Assembly (NCBI GenBank): GCA_011316305.1
Contig: SAUG01000070.1
Span: 426,382 to 490,381, forward strand
From: Rusavskia elegans
Taxonomy: Eukaryota > Ascomycota > Lecanoromycetes > Teloschistales > Teloschistaceae
Direction of reading: 5' to 3'
DNA: 64,000 nt
Part shown: positions 11,077-21,819 of the stretch, in pieces
How positions within the stretch are numbered: the first letter of the stretch is position 1
How the letters are laid out: every line of letters starts with the position of its first letter
Notes under the pieces: model-generated
The model's database searches: none
What the model was told of the DNA's origin: nothing
Seen by the model: only the letters and a program-made list of their open reading frames with translations
Made by a program: the position numbers and the translations under genes

Positions 11077-11454
11077 ACAGCAAGCAAAGCAGAGATCATA
11101 ACTACAACAGCACCTGTCTTTCGAGTCTTGAGGGGTCCCCCGGGATCCTTAGTAATACCGACCGCTCTTTCGGATGGAGGAGAGCTACAAGTCTCATTTT
11201 TGCACATAGCCTGTCATCATAGAGATACAATCAATGTACAACAGTGGTAAGACCAGAGCATTAGCAACTGAACACATTGATACAGCAGCGGAATGCGTGT
11301 GTAAATTTTATCCCTGTCCTCTGATATTCGCGGAAGCCATTGATCTTTCGCAGCGGGCTTGGCGGCGAATTATGTCCATCGTTAGTGCGAATCGCAGCCC
11401 CACATTTAATTACACCTCATTTTCCACGTTACTCGGTCAAGAAGCTAGAATCAT
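11077..11454. other. Intergenic spacer
   Basis: ATP20 3' region and MRH4 promoter and leader. No separate gene is supported. Confidence 0.6.
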
Positions 11455-13647
11455 ATGGACCCTTTCAGATTGCTATCGCGATCATCGAATCTGCAGAAGT
11501 CCACTTCATCCAAAACTGCAAGCGTCCGCCACGTCCCCTCTGCCGCTGATTCTGGCAACCTCGAGAATACCTGCCGTACTTTCGACGAGACAGGCGATAG
11601 AAGCAAGAAGCGCAAAAGCCATCCGGGAAACGACCCTCACGATGAAGAACATGTACAGTACTCTAAGTACTTTGATGTATCAACCAACACCACAAGATCT
11701 AAACTTGATAATCCTGCCTTTGAGTCTTCCAAGAGGAACAAACATCAACCAGAAAAAATCTCAGAGGAGACTTTGAATCAGAGAACGCTTGATCTAGATG
11801 ACTGTAGAAGGATATTGAAACAAAACAGGTTGAAGATCACATCACTTGAAGCCGGGTCCTTCGATGGAGAACAGCGCAAAGAAAGGCATAAGCTCCTCTC
11901 TGGAAGATTAGAGGCCAACGCTATTAAGGACAAGGCTCACGCTCAATTGACAACGCAACCGCTACAATCTTTTGAGGATCTACGACCCAAATACAATGTA
12001 TCAAAAAGGCTTGCAAGGAACCTGGATGTTCAAGGCTACCAACGCCCTACAGAAGTCCAACTTGGGAGTCTACCATTGTTGTTGGGTAATGACAAGGACC
12101 GAGGACTCCAGCTGAACAGCAACGACGGGCGCGAAGACAACAGCCGCTCCGAAGTTGATCTTCTCACTATTGCTCCTACCGGTAGCGGGAAGACCTTGGC
12201 TTTTCTGGTTCATCTTTTGCATGGTTTGCGACAGGATTGTCACCGTTCAAGCTCAAAGGAACCATCAAAAATTGGGAAGAAATTTGTTCAAGCTCTTGTA
12301 CTAGCGCCGACGCATGAGCTGGTCGATCAGATAGTCAATGAGGGCAAGAGGCTCGCATTCGGAACGGGCATCAAGATCTCAAGGATGCGGAAAGGCATGA
12401 ACTTCGATTCAAGTGACTCAAACAAAGACGCTCCTCCCAAGGACCCTACGACATCTGTCGACGATATCACGGAAGACCAGGCACCAAAGGGATCACCAGT
12501 CAAAATAGATATTCTCGTTAGCACGCCAATGCTACTACTCCATGCCGCTGCGTCGTCATCACAAGAAACGGCCACCTTTTTTAATCGAGTGCGCTATCTC
12601 GTGTTAGATGAGGCTGACGTCTTGCTCGACACATTGTTTCGGGACCAAACGCTTGGTATCTGGAACTCATGTATCAATATGAGTCTTCAAACGTCTCTGT
12701 GGTCAGCCACAATTGGCTCGTCTATTGAATCTCTGGCCCGATCTTTCATTCTCGACCGCCGGCGTAGGCTATGGTTAGATGTCGGAGGACGACAACATCA
12801 CATACTTCGCTTAGTTGTCGGTCTCAAAGACTTAGCGATCCCTAACATTTCGCATCAACTTCTCTACGCTGCTACGGAAGGAGGCAAGCTGATGGCGCTG
12901 CGCCAGATGATCCATCCAACCGCGGCAAGCGTGCGAAACCAGCGATCCTTGCAACCTCCGTTCCTTGTATTCACCCAGACTATTGCAAGAGCTGCAGCGC
13001 TGCATTCCGAGCTCCTTTACGATATACCGCCTGAAGCAGGTGGCTCATCTCGAATCGCTGCACTTCATTCAGATCTTTCGGACACCGCACGCTCTTCGAT
13101 CATGGCAGGCTTTAGGAGAGGTGAGATATGGATTCTCATTACAACCGATCTACTAGCACGAGGAATCGATTTCCGTGGTATCAATGGGGTCGTCAACTAT
13201 GATATACCAAACACCAGTGGCATCTATGTGCATCGCGTCGGCAGGACGGGAAGGCAGGGTCGTGAAGGTGGAGTCGCCGTGACTATGTATACCAAGGAGG
13301 ATATCAAGTATGTCAAAAACGTGGCCAACGTCATCGCCGTTAGCGAGAAGCAAAGGGACAAGTCCCAGGATCTCAAAGACAGAGACGAGCTACAACAATG
13401 GCTCTTGGATGCTCTACCTGACGTTTCCAAGCGGACGAAGAAGGAATTGAAGACGGCTGGAGTTGAGGCTCGAAGGTCGACCAAAAAGGCAGATGATGGC
13501 GGGAAAGAGGCGCGACGGATGCGTATCAGTACGAAAAGCGGATATGACCGGAGGCTGGAGCAGAAGAGGAGAGACGCTGTGGCAGGCATTCGACGCAGAT
13601 CAGCGAAGGAAAGCTCTGACAAAGACTGGGAAGGTATCGAAGACTAG
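11455..13647 (+). CDS. MRH4: Mitochondrial DEAD-box RNA helicase MRH4
   Basis: Intronless frame of 730 residues. DEAD-box motifs occur in order: a Q-motif-like region (VQGYQRPTEVQLGSLPLLL), motif I APTGSGKT near residue 240, Ia LAPTHELVDQ, motif II DEAD near 385, motif III SAT, the C-terminal core TTDLLARGIDF, and motif VI HRVGRTGRQGREG near 592. The basic N terminus (MDPFRLLSRSSNLQKSTSSK) fits mitochondrial targeting. The acidic insert of about 40 residues between Ia and Ib and the Lys/Arg-rich C-terminal tail match fungal MRH4, which assembles the large mitochondrial ribosomal subunit. Another mitochondrial DEAD-box protein is the main alternative; the insert and TPMLLLHA motif favour MRH4. 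Confidence 0.88.
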   Translation: MDPFRLLSRSSNLQKSTSSKTASVRHVPSAADSGNLENTCRTFDETGDRSKKRKSHPGNDPHDEEHVQYSKYFDVSTNTTRSKLDNPAFESSKRNKHQPEKISEETLNQRTLDLDDCRRILKQNRLKITSLEAGSFDGEQRKERHKLLSGRLEANAIKDKAHAQLTTQPLQSFEDLRPKYNVSKRLARNLDVQGYQRPTEVQLGSLPLLLGNDKDRGLQLNSNDGREDNSRSEVDLLTIAPTGSGKTLAFLVHLLHGLRQDCHRSSSKEPSKIGKKFVQALVLAPTHELVDQIVNEGKRLAFGTGIKISRMRKGMNFDSSDSNKDAPPKDPTTSVDDITEDQAPKGSPVKIDILVSTPMLLLHAAASSSQETATFFNRVRYLVLDEADVLLDTLFRDQTLGIWNSCINMSLQTSLWSATIGSSIESLARSFILDRRRRLWLDVGGRQHHILRLVVGLKDLAIPNISHQLLYAATEGGKLMALRQMIHPTAASVRNQRSLQPPFLVFTQTIARAAALHSELLYDIPPEAGGSSRIAALHSDLSDTARSSIMAGFRRGEIWILITTDLLARGIDFRGINGVVNYDIPNTSGIYVHRVGRTGRQGREGGVAVTMYTKEDIKYVKNVANVIAVSEKQRDKSQDLKDRDELQQWLLDALPDVSKRTKKELKTAGVEARRSTKKADDGGKEARRMRISTKSGYDRRLEQKRRDAVAGIRRRSAKESSDKDWEGIED

Positions 13648-14118
13648 CGAGTCGAAAGTTCTTGATGGAGAAACTTGAGCTATGAGTCAAGAACAGCCGA
13701 TCTGCAGCGTCTAGAGTTGCAATTGTTTTCTTGAAGTACCATTCAGTGATTGATGTTTGCAATAGTGTATAGGTTCACATACCAGCCCCTGAACCGACTA
13801 GTAGTGTACATACTGTGCCAAGACATCAAAGTGCAGTCGTCCACTCGATCTTGCAGTATTCCGTACCAATCTCTCACATCAAGCCTTTTCAAATCCTGGC
13901 GCTGCAATGACAGATGCTTTCCACCTAAAGAGACGATTATGACCGCCATGACCGCTGCCAATGGATTCGACGTGCTTTCGTAGTCATTCCTCCATTCGCT
14001 ATCAGGCAAGCTTCCTATTTTCGAAGACTCCCTTCTCTTTCATAAGCTTTTCTTTACGAGTATCTCATTATAGACACAATAACGCCCGGATCATCCTGAA
14101 ACTTTGGCTCGAGCTATC
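13648..14118. other. Intergenic spacer
   Basis: MRH4 3' region and VPS28 promoter. An 88-codon frame on the minus strand (13743-14009) lacks any recognisable domain and is not called. Confidence 0.55.
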
Positions 14119-14988
14119 ATGACAACCCCTCCGAGGCAACTTCCATATGCGCCTACGCCATATAGCTATTTGCCGAACCCAGCACTTACAGCAACGATCA
14201 ATCTAGACGAAGTATGTGCAGCTGTGCGACCACGCATGAGGAACCTTTCCTGACCATCCTTGTTTCAGGAGGTCAAGCTCTCGACTACCGCTGCTGAACG
14301 AGACCTCTACGATTCCCTCGCCGAGATATACAGCATCATCATCACACTCGATGGGCTCGAAAAAGCATACATCCGGGACTCCATTCCAGAAAGCGAGTAC
14401 ACCGAGCTTTGCGGTCGGTTGTTAAATCAGTACAAGTCCATCTTGAAAGACGAGACCGTCTCACGGGAGTTTGTCGACTTGGATTCTTTCAAAAGCAAGT
14501 GGGATGTGAGCGACCCTTCCCGTCATTGAGTCAACCAGAATCGAAGATGAAGCCCACCCAGCGTGTTGTCCGTTAACGCAATGTGACAGATCGAATGCCC
14601 TAGAGCCACTGAGCGGCTACGAGTCAACCTTCCCGCAACAATTGCCGAACCCTCGGCGACCCATTCGGGACCCTCAAACACACCACAGTCGCGATCGTCA
14701 GCAACAGGCTCACAAATCCTACTAGCCACCGAGAATTTCATCACATTCCTGGATGCGCTCAGGCTGCACATGTTTTCGAAAGACAGTCTACACCCTTTGC
14801 TCTCGGAGGTAATTCAGTCCGTGAATCAAGTGACAACAACGGACTTCGAGAATCGCGGAAAGATTATCAGTTGGTTGATACGCCTGAACGGGATGAAGGC
14901 AACGGAAGAGTTGGGTGAAGAGGAGGCTCGCCAGCTGACCTTCGACATGGAAGGTGCATACGCGGGATTCAAGGCGACGTTGAACTAG
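14119..14988 (+). CDS. VPS28: ESCRT-I subunit VPS28
   Basis: Endosomal sorting factor that, with Vps23 and Vps37, sorts ubiquitinated membrane proteins into multivesicular bodies and links ESCRT-I to ESCRT-II. Three exons: 14119-14211, 14269-14505 and 14590-14988, giving 242 residues, the family's usual size. The N-terminal core helices are clear (AAERDLYDSLAEIYSIIITL, AYIRDSIPESEYTELCGRLL, FVDLDSFKSKWDV), as is IECPRATERL right after intron 2. The C-terminal four-helix domain that binds Vps36 is present (ATENFITFLDALRLHM, SWLIRLNGMKATEELGEEEA). Intron 1 separates a 31-codon Pro/Tyr-rich lead. Confidence 0.95.
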
Positions 14989-15405
14989 TTCATCATGACC
15001 TGCAAACATTCAGGATCGCTGGACATGCCACGTCAGTAGGTGCAACTGCCAGCTTTGAAGCTATTCCAGGACATGAGAGGTTCCGAGACCCCGTCTATGA
15101 CCTGGAAAAACTTCCACAGAAGCAAGGATTACTTTCCAAAGTCGAATGGCGCTTGAGATGGACTCCAATATAAAGATCACCACTCCGCTAAACGACAATA
15201 ATTGGGTACGGGGTTAAAGAAACAACTCAGAATACCCGATCGACAATGGTCATTATTGCCCCGCTTGCGTAATCGCAGGACAGGTCGATTTAGAACCAAT
15301 CGCAACGTGGGGCGTACAAAAGTCGGTACCTCGATATTGGATATCGATACTCCGTGACGGCTTTCACTCGGCAATCGATGCATAGTATGATCCCGACCTA
15401 AATCA
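14989..15405. other. Intergenic spacer containing a dispersed repeat copy
   Basis: VPS28 3' region and dioxygenase promoter. It contains a short copy of the repeat described at 15308-15335. Confidence 0.55.
15308..15335 (+). repeat. Dispersed repeat, copy 1 (partial)
   Basis: GGGGCGTAC followed by AAGTCGGTACCTCGAT matches the start of the copy at 19776 almost exactly over 28 bases; the rest of that copy is not found here. It lies 70 bases upstream of the dioxygenase ATG. Confidence 0.6.
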
Positions 15406-16705
15406 ATGATGGCTTTCAACTCCATCCCGATCCTCGATCTTTCGCTTGCTCGTCGTGCCAACACCAAGCCGGCATTCCTCCAGTCGCTGCGGTCCGCTTT
15501 GCTGGAAGTTGGATTTCTCTATATCAAGAACACCGGGATCGATGATGAGTTGATCGAGCATGTGATCGCCCAAGGAAAAGCGTTTTTTGACCTCCCTGAG
15601 GACAAGAAGCTCGAGGTCCAGATGAAGAATGCAGCAAGTTTCCTAGGTATGACACAGCAATGATATGGAACAACAACCAAGCTCAATAAGAAAGGCTACA
15701 ACAAACTCGGCAACGAAATAACAGCGCTCAAGATCGATTGGTCAGTTGTCTACCTACAGGATTGTGTACTGGTACACTCAACTAACCAGAGCGGACAGGC
15801 GCGAGCAAATCGACCTCTCGACGCCTCATCCATTACCAACCGCGTCCGACCCTCTCTACTACAATTTACTTTCACCGAATCAATGGCCCGACCCAGATCA
15901 CCTCCCTATGTTCCGTCGGACCTTTGAGTCCTACATCAGCCAGATGTCCACCCTATCCACCACATTCACCTCTCTTATAGCAGAAGCCCTCGGTCTTCCC
16001 CCAACGGCCTTCTCCCGCTTCTTCGACCCAGATCAACAGCACAAACTCAAGATCGTCAAATATCCAGATCTCTCCTCCCTCCCCGCCGACCAGCGATCCC
16101 AACAAGGCGTCGGCCCACACAAAGACTCCATGCTGACATCATATCTCCTCCAAGCCTCCCACCACCGCGGCCTACAAGCGCAGAATCTCTCCGGCGGCTG
16201 GATCGACTGTCCTCCAATACCGGGCACCCTCGTTGTAGCCATCGGCCAGGGTCTCGAAGCCATCACCCACGGCGTCTGTGCCAGCACCACCCACCGTGTG
16301 CTTTCGCCAGCCGCAGGCGAAGGACCGCGCTTTAGTATCCCCTTCTTCCAAGGTGTGAGCTACGATGCTACGTTCGAGGCCGTTGATATCCCAAACGAGA
16401 TAATGGAAATGAGAGAAGAGATATTGAAGAAGAGAGGGGTAGACAGGATGGATGATGTGGAATTTACCTTTACGAAGGGGCGGTGGGGACATTTGGGCGA
16501 GGCGACTTTGACGAATCGCGTGAAGAGTCATCCGGATGTGGGGGAGAGATGGTATCCGGATATATTGGCCAAGATAAGGGAGGAGGAGAGGAAGCTTCGG
16601 GAGGAGAAAGAAGGCAGACGTGAGGTCGTGACAGAGTCTCAGCTTGAGGAGAAAGGGATGGATGATGCAGGGTCGCTACCGGCGATGAAGGAGGTCACTG
16701 TATAG
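15406..16705 (+). CDS. 2-oxoglutarate/Fe(II) dioxygenase, isopenicillin N synthase-like
   Basis: Soluble non-haem iron oxygenase using 2-oxoglutarate and O2; substrate unknown. Three exons: 15406-15646, 15695-15740 (46 nt) and 15799-16705, giving 397 residues. The N-terminal DIOX_N region is clear (IPILDLSLARR, EVGFLYIKNTGI, AFFDLPEDKKLEV). The iron ligands are visible as HKD (His201, Asp203) in GPHKDSMLTSYLLQ and His261 in TTHRVLSPAAG. Arg272 and Ser274 in PRFSIPFFQ bind 2-oxoglutarate. The first intron ends at AAAG (15694); choosing the nearer AATAAG at 15690 breaks the frame. The C-terminal tail is highly charged (KIREEERKLREEKEG) and probably helical. Such proteins occur in primary, hormone-like and secondary metabolism. 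Nothing nearby indicates which applies here. Confidence 0.92.
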
Positions 16706-17240
16706 GTAGGTTCAGCATGTGCTGAAGGTGACTTGCCGAAGGGAGGTCACACAAACTTTGCTCTAGAGGAGGGTGCAAAAAATGTTGGTGACAAGAATTC
16801 ATGGTCCGTTTCAATTGGATGCACAAACAAGTCTCTTGTCCTTCGCTTGATCATGCTTACATCTCTTCCAAGACCCGATTGCACTCTGTCTATCAATCCC
16901 ATTTTCTGTATTGCAACCCCAACTTCAGCTCAAAACGAAGTTTGATATCTTTTCCACCTTCTTTTCCAGACACTCCACAGCATGGCGATGTCCCGGTTTC
17001 GACGCTTCTGTTTCAAGAATTTGGGTTATTGGTCTCAAGAATAACAGTAGTGCTTATATCGTCCACGATTCGGAGACGGTGGTCAGTTAGATTACAGCTT
17101 TCGATATCACCAGCTGCCAAAGCGATGCTGAAAAGGGAGATTCTCTCAAGACACACCGATCGGGGATTGTTATTCCACTGGGGTCGATCTAGCGTCTGGA
17201 AGAACATATTTGCTGGATCATCCGCAAAAACAAGAAATCC
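16706..17240. other. Intergenic, convergent gene ends
   Basis: Between the 3' end of the dioxygenase and the 3' end of the secreted protein gene on the minus strand. No supported gene. Confidence 0.55.
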
Positions 17241-17804
17241 CTAGACAATGGAACTCCCCGTCGATACATCCGACGCATTAATCGCCCTAAAATACCCCGG
17301 TGGTCCAGCCAAATACCCCGGCCCAGCAGTCGTGTTGATATTCCCCCAACGCCAATACTTCAACTCGCCTCCTTGGCTGAAAACCCCATCGGTATCCACA
17401 AACGCATTCATTGCACCGGCTTGACTGCCTGGTTTGGCCCACTTACCAACACCGGTGAGCATGCAATCTACGGTGATTTGCTGAAACCGTTCAACACAGA
17501 TTTCGTAAGGTGTTGTGCTGGCGACGAGAAGGTAGACCTGGCATCCATCTGTTGCATTGTTGAAAGGGGAGCTTGTTGCTGTGTAGGTAGCTGCATTGGT
17601 GTTGTTGGGTGAAGAGATGTGATTACAGATGTCGTTGACGGCTTTGTCGCAGTATGGCTGGACGATGACGTTGGTGGTTTCTCCGAAGAAGGCCTTCATC
17701 CTGGCTTTGTCGTTGGCGCATCTGGGATACTCGGTGGGATACTGGGTACGTCTTAGAGCAAGGACGATGGGGAGAAGAAGGAGAAAAGTGGTGAAAAGGT
17801 GCAT
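17241..17804 (-). CDS. Secreted Cys-containing protein of unknown function
   Basis: Single exon, 187 residues. The N terminus MHLFTTFLLLLPIVLA is a strong signal peptide. The mature protein has six Cys, consistent with three disulfides, and several N-glycosylation sequons (for example NNTNAAT, NNAT, NINTT, INAS). The second half is rich in Gly and aromatic residues (GGELKYWRWGN, GPGYLAGPPGYFRAI), suggesting a compact extracellular fold. I do not recognise the family; a lectin-like or effector-like protein are possibilities without evidence. It lies downstream of the WD40 gene on the same strand. Confidence 0.8.
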   Translation of the reverse strand: MHLFTTFLLLLPIVLALRRTQYPTEYPRCANDKARMKAFFGETTNVIVQPYCDKAVNDICNHISSPNNTNAATYTATSSPFNNATDGCQVYLLVASTTPYEICVERFQQITVDCMLTGVGKWAKPGSQAGAMNAFVDTDGVFSQGGELKYWRWGNINTTAGPGYLAGPPGYFRAINASDVSTGSSIV

Positions 17805-18191
17805 GTCGAGGCTGCCTTACTGCAAGCCTGGTCGACAATCAACTGCTTCGAAGAGAATTGCGGAATGTGTTCAATGAGACGGGGCTGCCTGATCTCTTAT
17901 GGGCAAGCAGAGATAAGCTTGTATTTGACTTGTGTCATATGGTTTGCCGTGGGTGTTATCCGGCCGAATACTGATCATTTGATGGGATTTACCACAAGTA
18001 TCACGCTTTCTGCCAAGTAAACACTAAGATGTTTGGCGGAAAACGACTGGATGCGCACAAACCGTAGGAGGGTTCAAAGCCACGACGGCAGAATGGCGAG
18101 AATGAGGACCGAATCATAGATCCTCTGGCAGCAACAAGTATCGCTATGGATAGAGAAGCTGCCAGCAACTGCTGAGGATTTGTGGAACGGT

Positions 18192-19496
18192 TTAGTAAGG
18201 CTTGAATCTCGCTCGCTCATCTTTGTCGGAATGGTTCTGCTTCTTCCGCTTGTTGTCCACACTGGCCGAATCCTTGGCCTTCGCGGTGACGGTAGGATCT
18301 TCTGGTGACCGCCATGCTTTGACCAGACCGTCTTCGCCTGCGGTGAAGATGGTGTTTCCCTAGCGGTATGTAAGAGAGAATAGCGCAGCCAGTCGGACTT
18401 GGAGAAGCTTACGTCTCTACTGAAGCATAATGAGCGGACGATCTCTTCGCGGTGAGCACCGGGTAGACGAATGGTGTTCGCTGGGTCTAGAGTCCATTCC
18501 GATCCACGACGCAGGGGCACAACATCAAATTGATGCAAGCTAGACTGTTGTAAGCCAGAGAATGAAGAACTATTGATGAAGGCAAACCTATGAGATCCAG
18601 CCCCGAGTACAGTTCCTGTTGACCCTGAGCTGACAAGATCGACAACGTACTCGCACTGAAGTTGCGGCCTCAAGTCACCCAGAGCATGAGCAGGAATGGG
18701 GACTTCTACGTGGTCCGAACGGTTGGTGTCATAGATGGAGAAGATCTCGTCATGGCTAAGTGCAAAAACCTCGTGGTCGGACATGAAGCCAGTGTGAGCG
18801 ATGGAAGACCCGTGATTATACACTCGGGTCAATGCATCATCCTCATCGGTGACAGTGATGTCGTAAAGATTGACGAGTCCATCAGTGCTTCCTGAGAGAA
18901 GGATTGACGGATGAGAAGCGTGGAAGCATAGGTCAGTGACATCGTCGCTATGGCTTTCAACATATTGCAGCAGTGATCTTTTGGAAGCCCTCGCATCCCT
19001 GAGCACGTCAACCAAAGTACGTACATTCGACACCGGGCTTACGAGATCCATAGTACCATACAGTGATAGTAGCTTGGGAATTCGTCAATTCTGCCCCTGT
19101 AGCTATGAGATTTTCTTGACACGCCGTAGATAGGATTGCGGGCTTTTTTTCTACCAAAGGCTTCGTCAGGATTCTGGACATTCCCATGCTGAATGCAGCG
19201 ATTCACAGACCTTCAGACAATTCCAATGTTGTATTCCTGGTTCGAACATCGATACATTTCACCAGTCCGTCTTGCCCGGCAGTCAGACCGTGTCGATCTC
19301 GAAAGCCGCTCAGACACGTTACACCATCGTGGACACCATCGATGGCACCGCGCAGCTCCAGAGTAGGTGGATCTAATACACGGAGAGAATCGTCCGAAGA
19401 GATCGAGACCATCTCTGTACTGATTGGTAAGATCTTATAGATGTATGTGTCTGGGTTTAGCGCGGCCGATGTGGCTACAGATCGTGCGGTCTTCAT
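18192..19496 (-). CDS. WD40 repeat protein, WDR89-like
   Basis: Beta-propeller scaffold protein. Four exons on the minus strand: 19496-19211, 19150-19057, 18998-18413 and 18359-18192, giving 377 residues, the size of WDR89 proteins. WD-type repeats are visible: STEMVSISSDDSLRVLDPPT, HDGVTCLSGF...DGLVKCIDVRT, QENLIATGAELTNSQATITV then W, HSDDVTDLCFHASHPSILLS then GSTDGLVNLYD, and GAHREEIVRSLCFSRD then GNTIFTAGEDGLVKAW. The tail is Lys/Asp-rich and ends KPY. WDR89-family function is poorly known; a nuclear or ribosome-related role has been suggested for relatives. The start at 19496 is the first ATG in frame; no upstream coding exon is convincing. Confidence 0.85.
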
Positions 19497-19775
19497 CCTT
19501 CTCAAGGATCGAGGCAGTCTGAATCACCGGTCTGAAGGGTGCAGCTGGGATGTTCCACAGCAGTAGGCGGTGGGCGGGGCTGATCGTGCTCGTTCGGAGG
19601 ATCAATAAGATGTATCTTAGTTGCCGATGTCGCACTGCATTGAGGTAGGTAGGAAAGAGCCAGCTTGTGTTGGATCCCTCAAGTGTCTGCAAAGCCGAGA
19701 CGTTGTTTCTTCACCTTGTTCATTCGAGTATACAGGTTGAGCAACTAACTACTCGTTATGTCGAAACTCATTCGG

Positions 19776-19846
19776 AGGGGCGTACCGAAGTCGGTACCTC
19801 GATGGGGGAATTCGTTCTATCGATGGCTTAGCTGTTACTTTATAGT
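19776..19846 (+). repeat. Dispersed repeat, copy 2 (longest)
   Basis: The 5' part matches copy 1 (15308-15335). From GAAGTCGGTACCTC to ACTTTATAG, 59 bases align without gaps to copy 3 at 59001-59059 with about 11 mismatches by my count. The ends are not defined, and no open reading frame or target-site duplication is visible. Confidence 0.65.
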
Positions 19847-21566
19847 CACTCCACCCGTAACTTTGAGGGAGCAACGATCGTTGTAGTAGATCATTGCCAT
19901 TGATCTTTGACATGCCGAGCCGCTTGAGTTGTCCGGTGGAGCCCAGAACTCCTGTCATTCATTTCTTTTCCACCATTGTCTTTGATATGCCACCGAGACC
20001 TGGTCACCAAAGATAACTCTAACTACGCCAACATGTTACTCTTTATTCGCCGCCCATCTCTACCGAGGACATTGTCCGGATCGACTTTGGGATAGCAATC
20101 TGCTCCGGAACGCGACGAAGTTCATCACGAGCGTGAGGGTGCACCGTATGGCTAAGATATCGTTCGTGATACCCTGACAGTCCCGAGTACCAAAACAGCT
20201 GCCCCGGCACGAATGAATGCCGAACGTTGTGTGCATGTGCACTGGGCAAACGGTCCAAAGGGAATGTGCAGAAGGCGGAATGCCCACGTTTTGTCAGACC
20301 GCTGCTGTCAATGCCCGGGAATGCAAGTGACACTGCATCCCCTATGCGTCAGTCATTCACGAGCCCGCTCCCGCACAACATTCGATTCTGGCCCTGGATG
20401 CAGTCCCCGCTCCTCCCGCCCCTTGGAGGTGCATCTCGGTAAAACGAACAAGACCAACAGACGGATCGTCATGATTGTGACGCTTGTTGTGTACGTCGCG
20501 GAGGAGGAAAGGCGGTCGAGGTGGCGTTGGATAGCCTGCCGAGCCCACTTAAAAGTGGTTGGACCCAGCGGTCTGGTATCATGGAGCCCACCTCGGTCCC
20601 AAGCAGGTGGTGATTCTGCCGCCCACCATGCTCGAAGACGTTAGAGCTGCAGGTAGGAAGGAGTACCTGAGAGAGACGACAGGTTTCGCGTCATGCACAC
20701 TTCTTGGCTCTCTTCGCCAGAGTAGTAGCATCATGGCCCTGACTCTGGCCCTGCGGCCACAGACCTCGAGGACGGCGACCAGCGATGTCAACGACTGATG
20801 CAGACTTCGTCCGTGCTTGGAGTAGGTCAACAATACGAAAACCGAGGCGACCAGAGGGGAAGATCACAACATCGAGTTGCAATAATGGGTCGCATGTACA
20901 CCCGAGATGATGAAAAGCGGAAACAGCCAACGGCCTTTGGACCAAAATCTTCTTGACGTATCGGTTTGCGAAATATTTGCTGCATGACCGGGAGGACACC
21001 CAATCAAGGACCTTACCAACCTATTCTAAATGCAAGCAGTTCCACTTCCACGTTTTCCAGGGCCTGCAGCGCCTGCTGGTGCCTTGGTGGCATGATGAGG
21101 GTCCTCAAGATGCAGGAGGTAGATCGGTGGAATTAGTCTCGATTATTCGCAATCTGGGGCAGAAGCTTCATGGCTTGGTCATAGGGAAATGAGTCTTCAT
21201 TTCCTGAACCCATTCCACCCCGTCCCATCATTCATGCAGCCCCGAAGTCCTATCGATCGTGCAGCAACAACGGGACGCAGTCTCAAAGTCCAGTGGCAGA
21301 CCCCCCACATCATCGCTAAGCGCAGTGCGAGAAAAGGGAGCCAGTTGCGCCATGAGTCCATCGCCAGACGGCTCCACGATCTACAAGTTGGCCGAGGCCG
21401 AACGGTCCCATTCCCCAAGTCACTTTGGGAAATAGCCAAGGATATAGTCGGGGTGGACAGGGGTCACCTCGCTCATCCACTGCGCCGGGACACAAGTGAC
21501 CTGGCTTGTCTGGCCAAAGGGCCAACGCCACCAGTAGGTCCTCATCTACTAGTGCTCTCCAGTACC

Positions 21567-21591
21567 AGCAGACTGGGACTGCTAGTCTGCT
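21567..21591. repeat. Short inverted repeat
   Basis: AGCAGACT and AGTCTGCT form a perfect 8-bp stem around 9 bases. It lies about 230 bases upstream of the LaeA-like start. It could be chance. Confidence 0.35.
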
Positions 21592-21819
21592 TGCCTGTCC
21601 CGTTGTTGTTGATCTCGAGCCAGACGAGTACCCAGCGTGCAGTACCCGACCCTACATACATATAGGTACCCACCACGGCCCTATCGTGCTTCTTCCATGG
21701 TGGTGCGACCTTCCACTCATTTTTCACCTGCACTTCATGAACGTCGTCATCTTCAATTTCCTTAATTGCCAGTGCTTTTCTATCTTCCTCTGTTTGTGTC
21801 GCCAATCGAACAAGGCACG

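Larger units (their letters stand above)
19497..21819. other. Long intergenic region with a dispersed repeat copy
   Basis: About 2.3 kb between divergent genes, the WDR89-like gene (minus) and the LaeA-like gene (plus). Many short frames on both strands shadow one another, and none has a recognisable domain. It contains repeat copy 2 at 19776-19846 and a small hairpin at 21567-21591. Confidence 0.45.

Noticed and set aside
20213..20644. 143-codon plus-strand frame between WDR89-like and LaeA-like genes
   Set aside because: Arg/Cys/His-rich translation with no domain, overlapped on both strands by similar frames.
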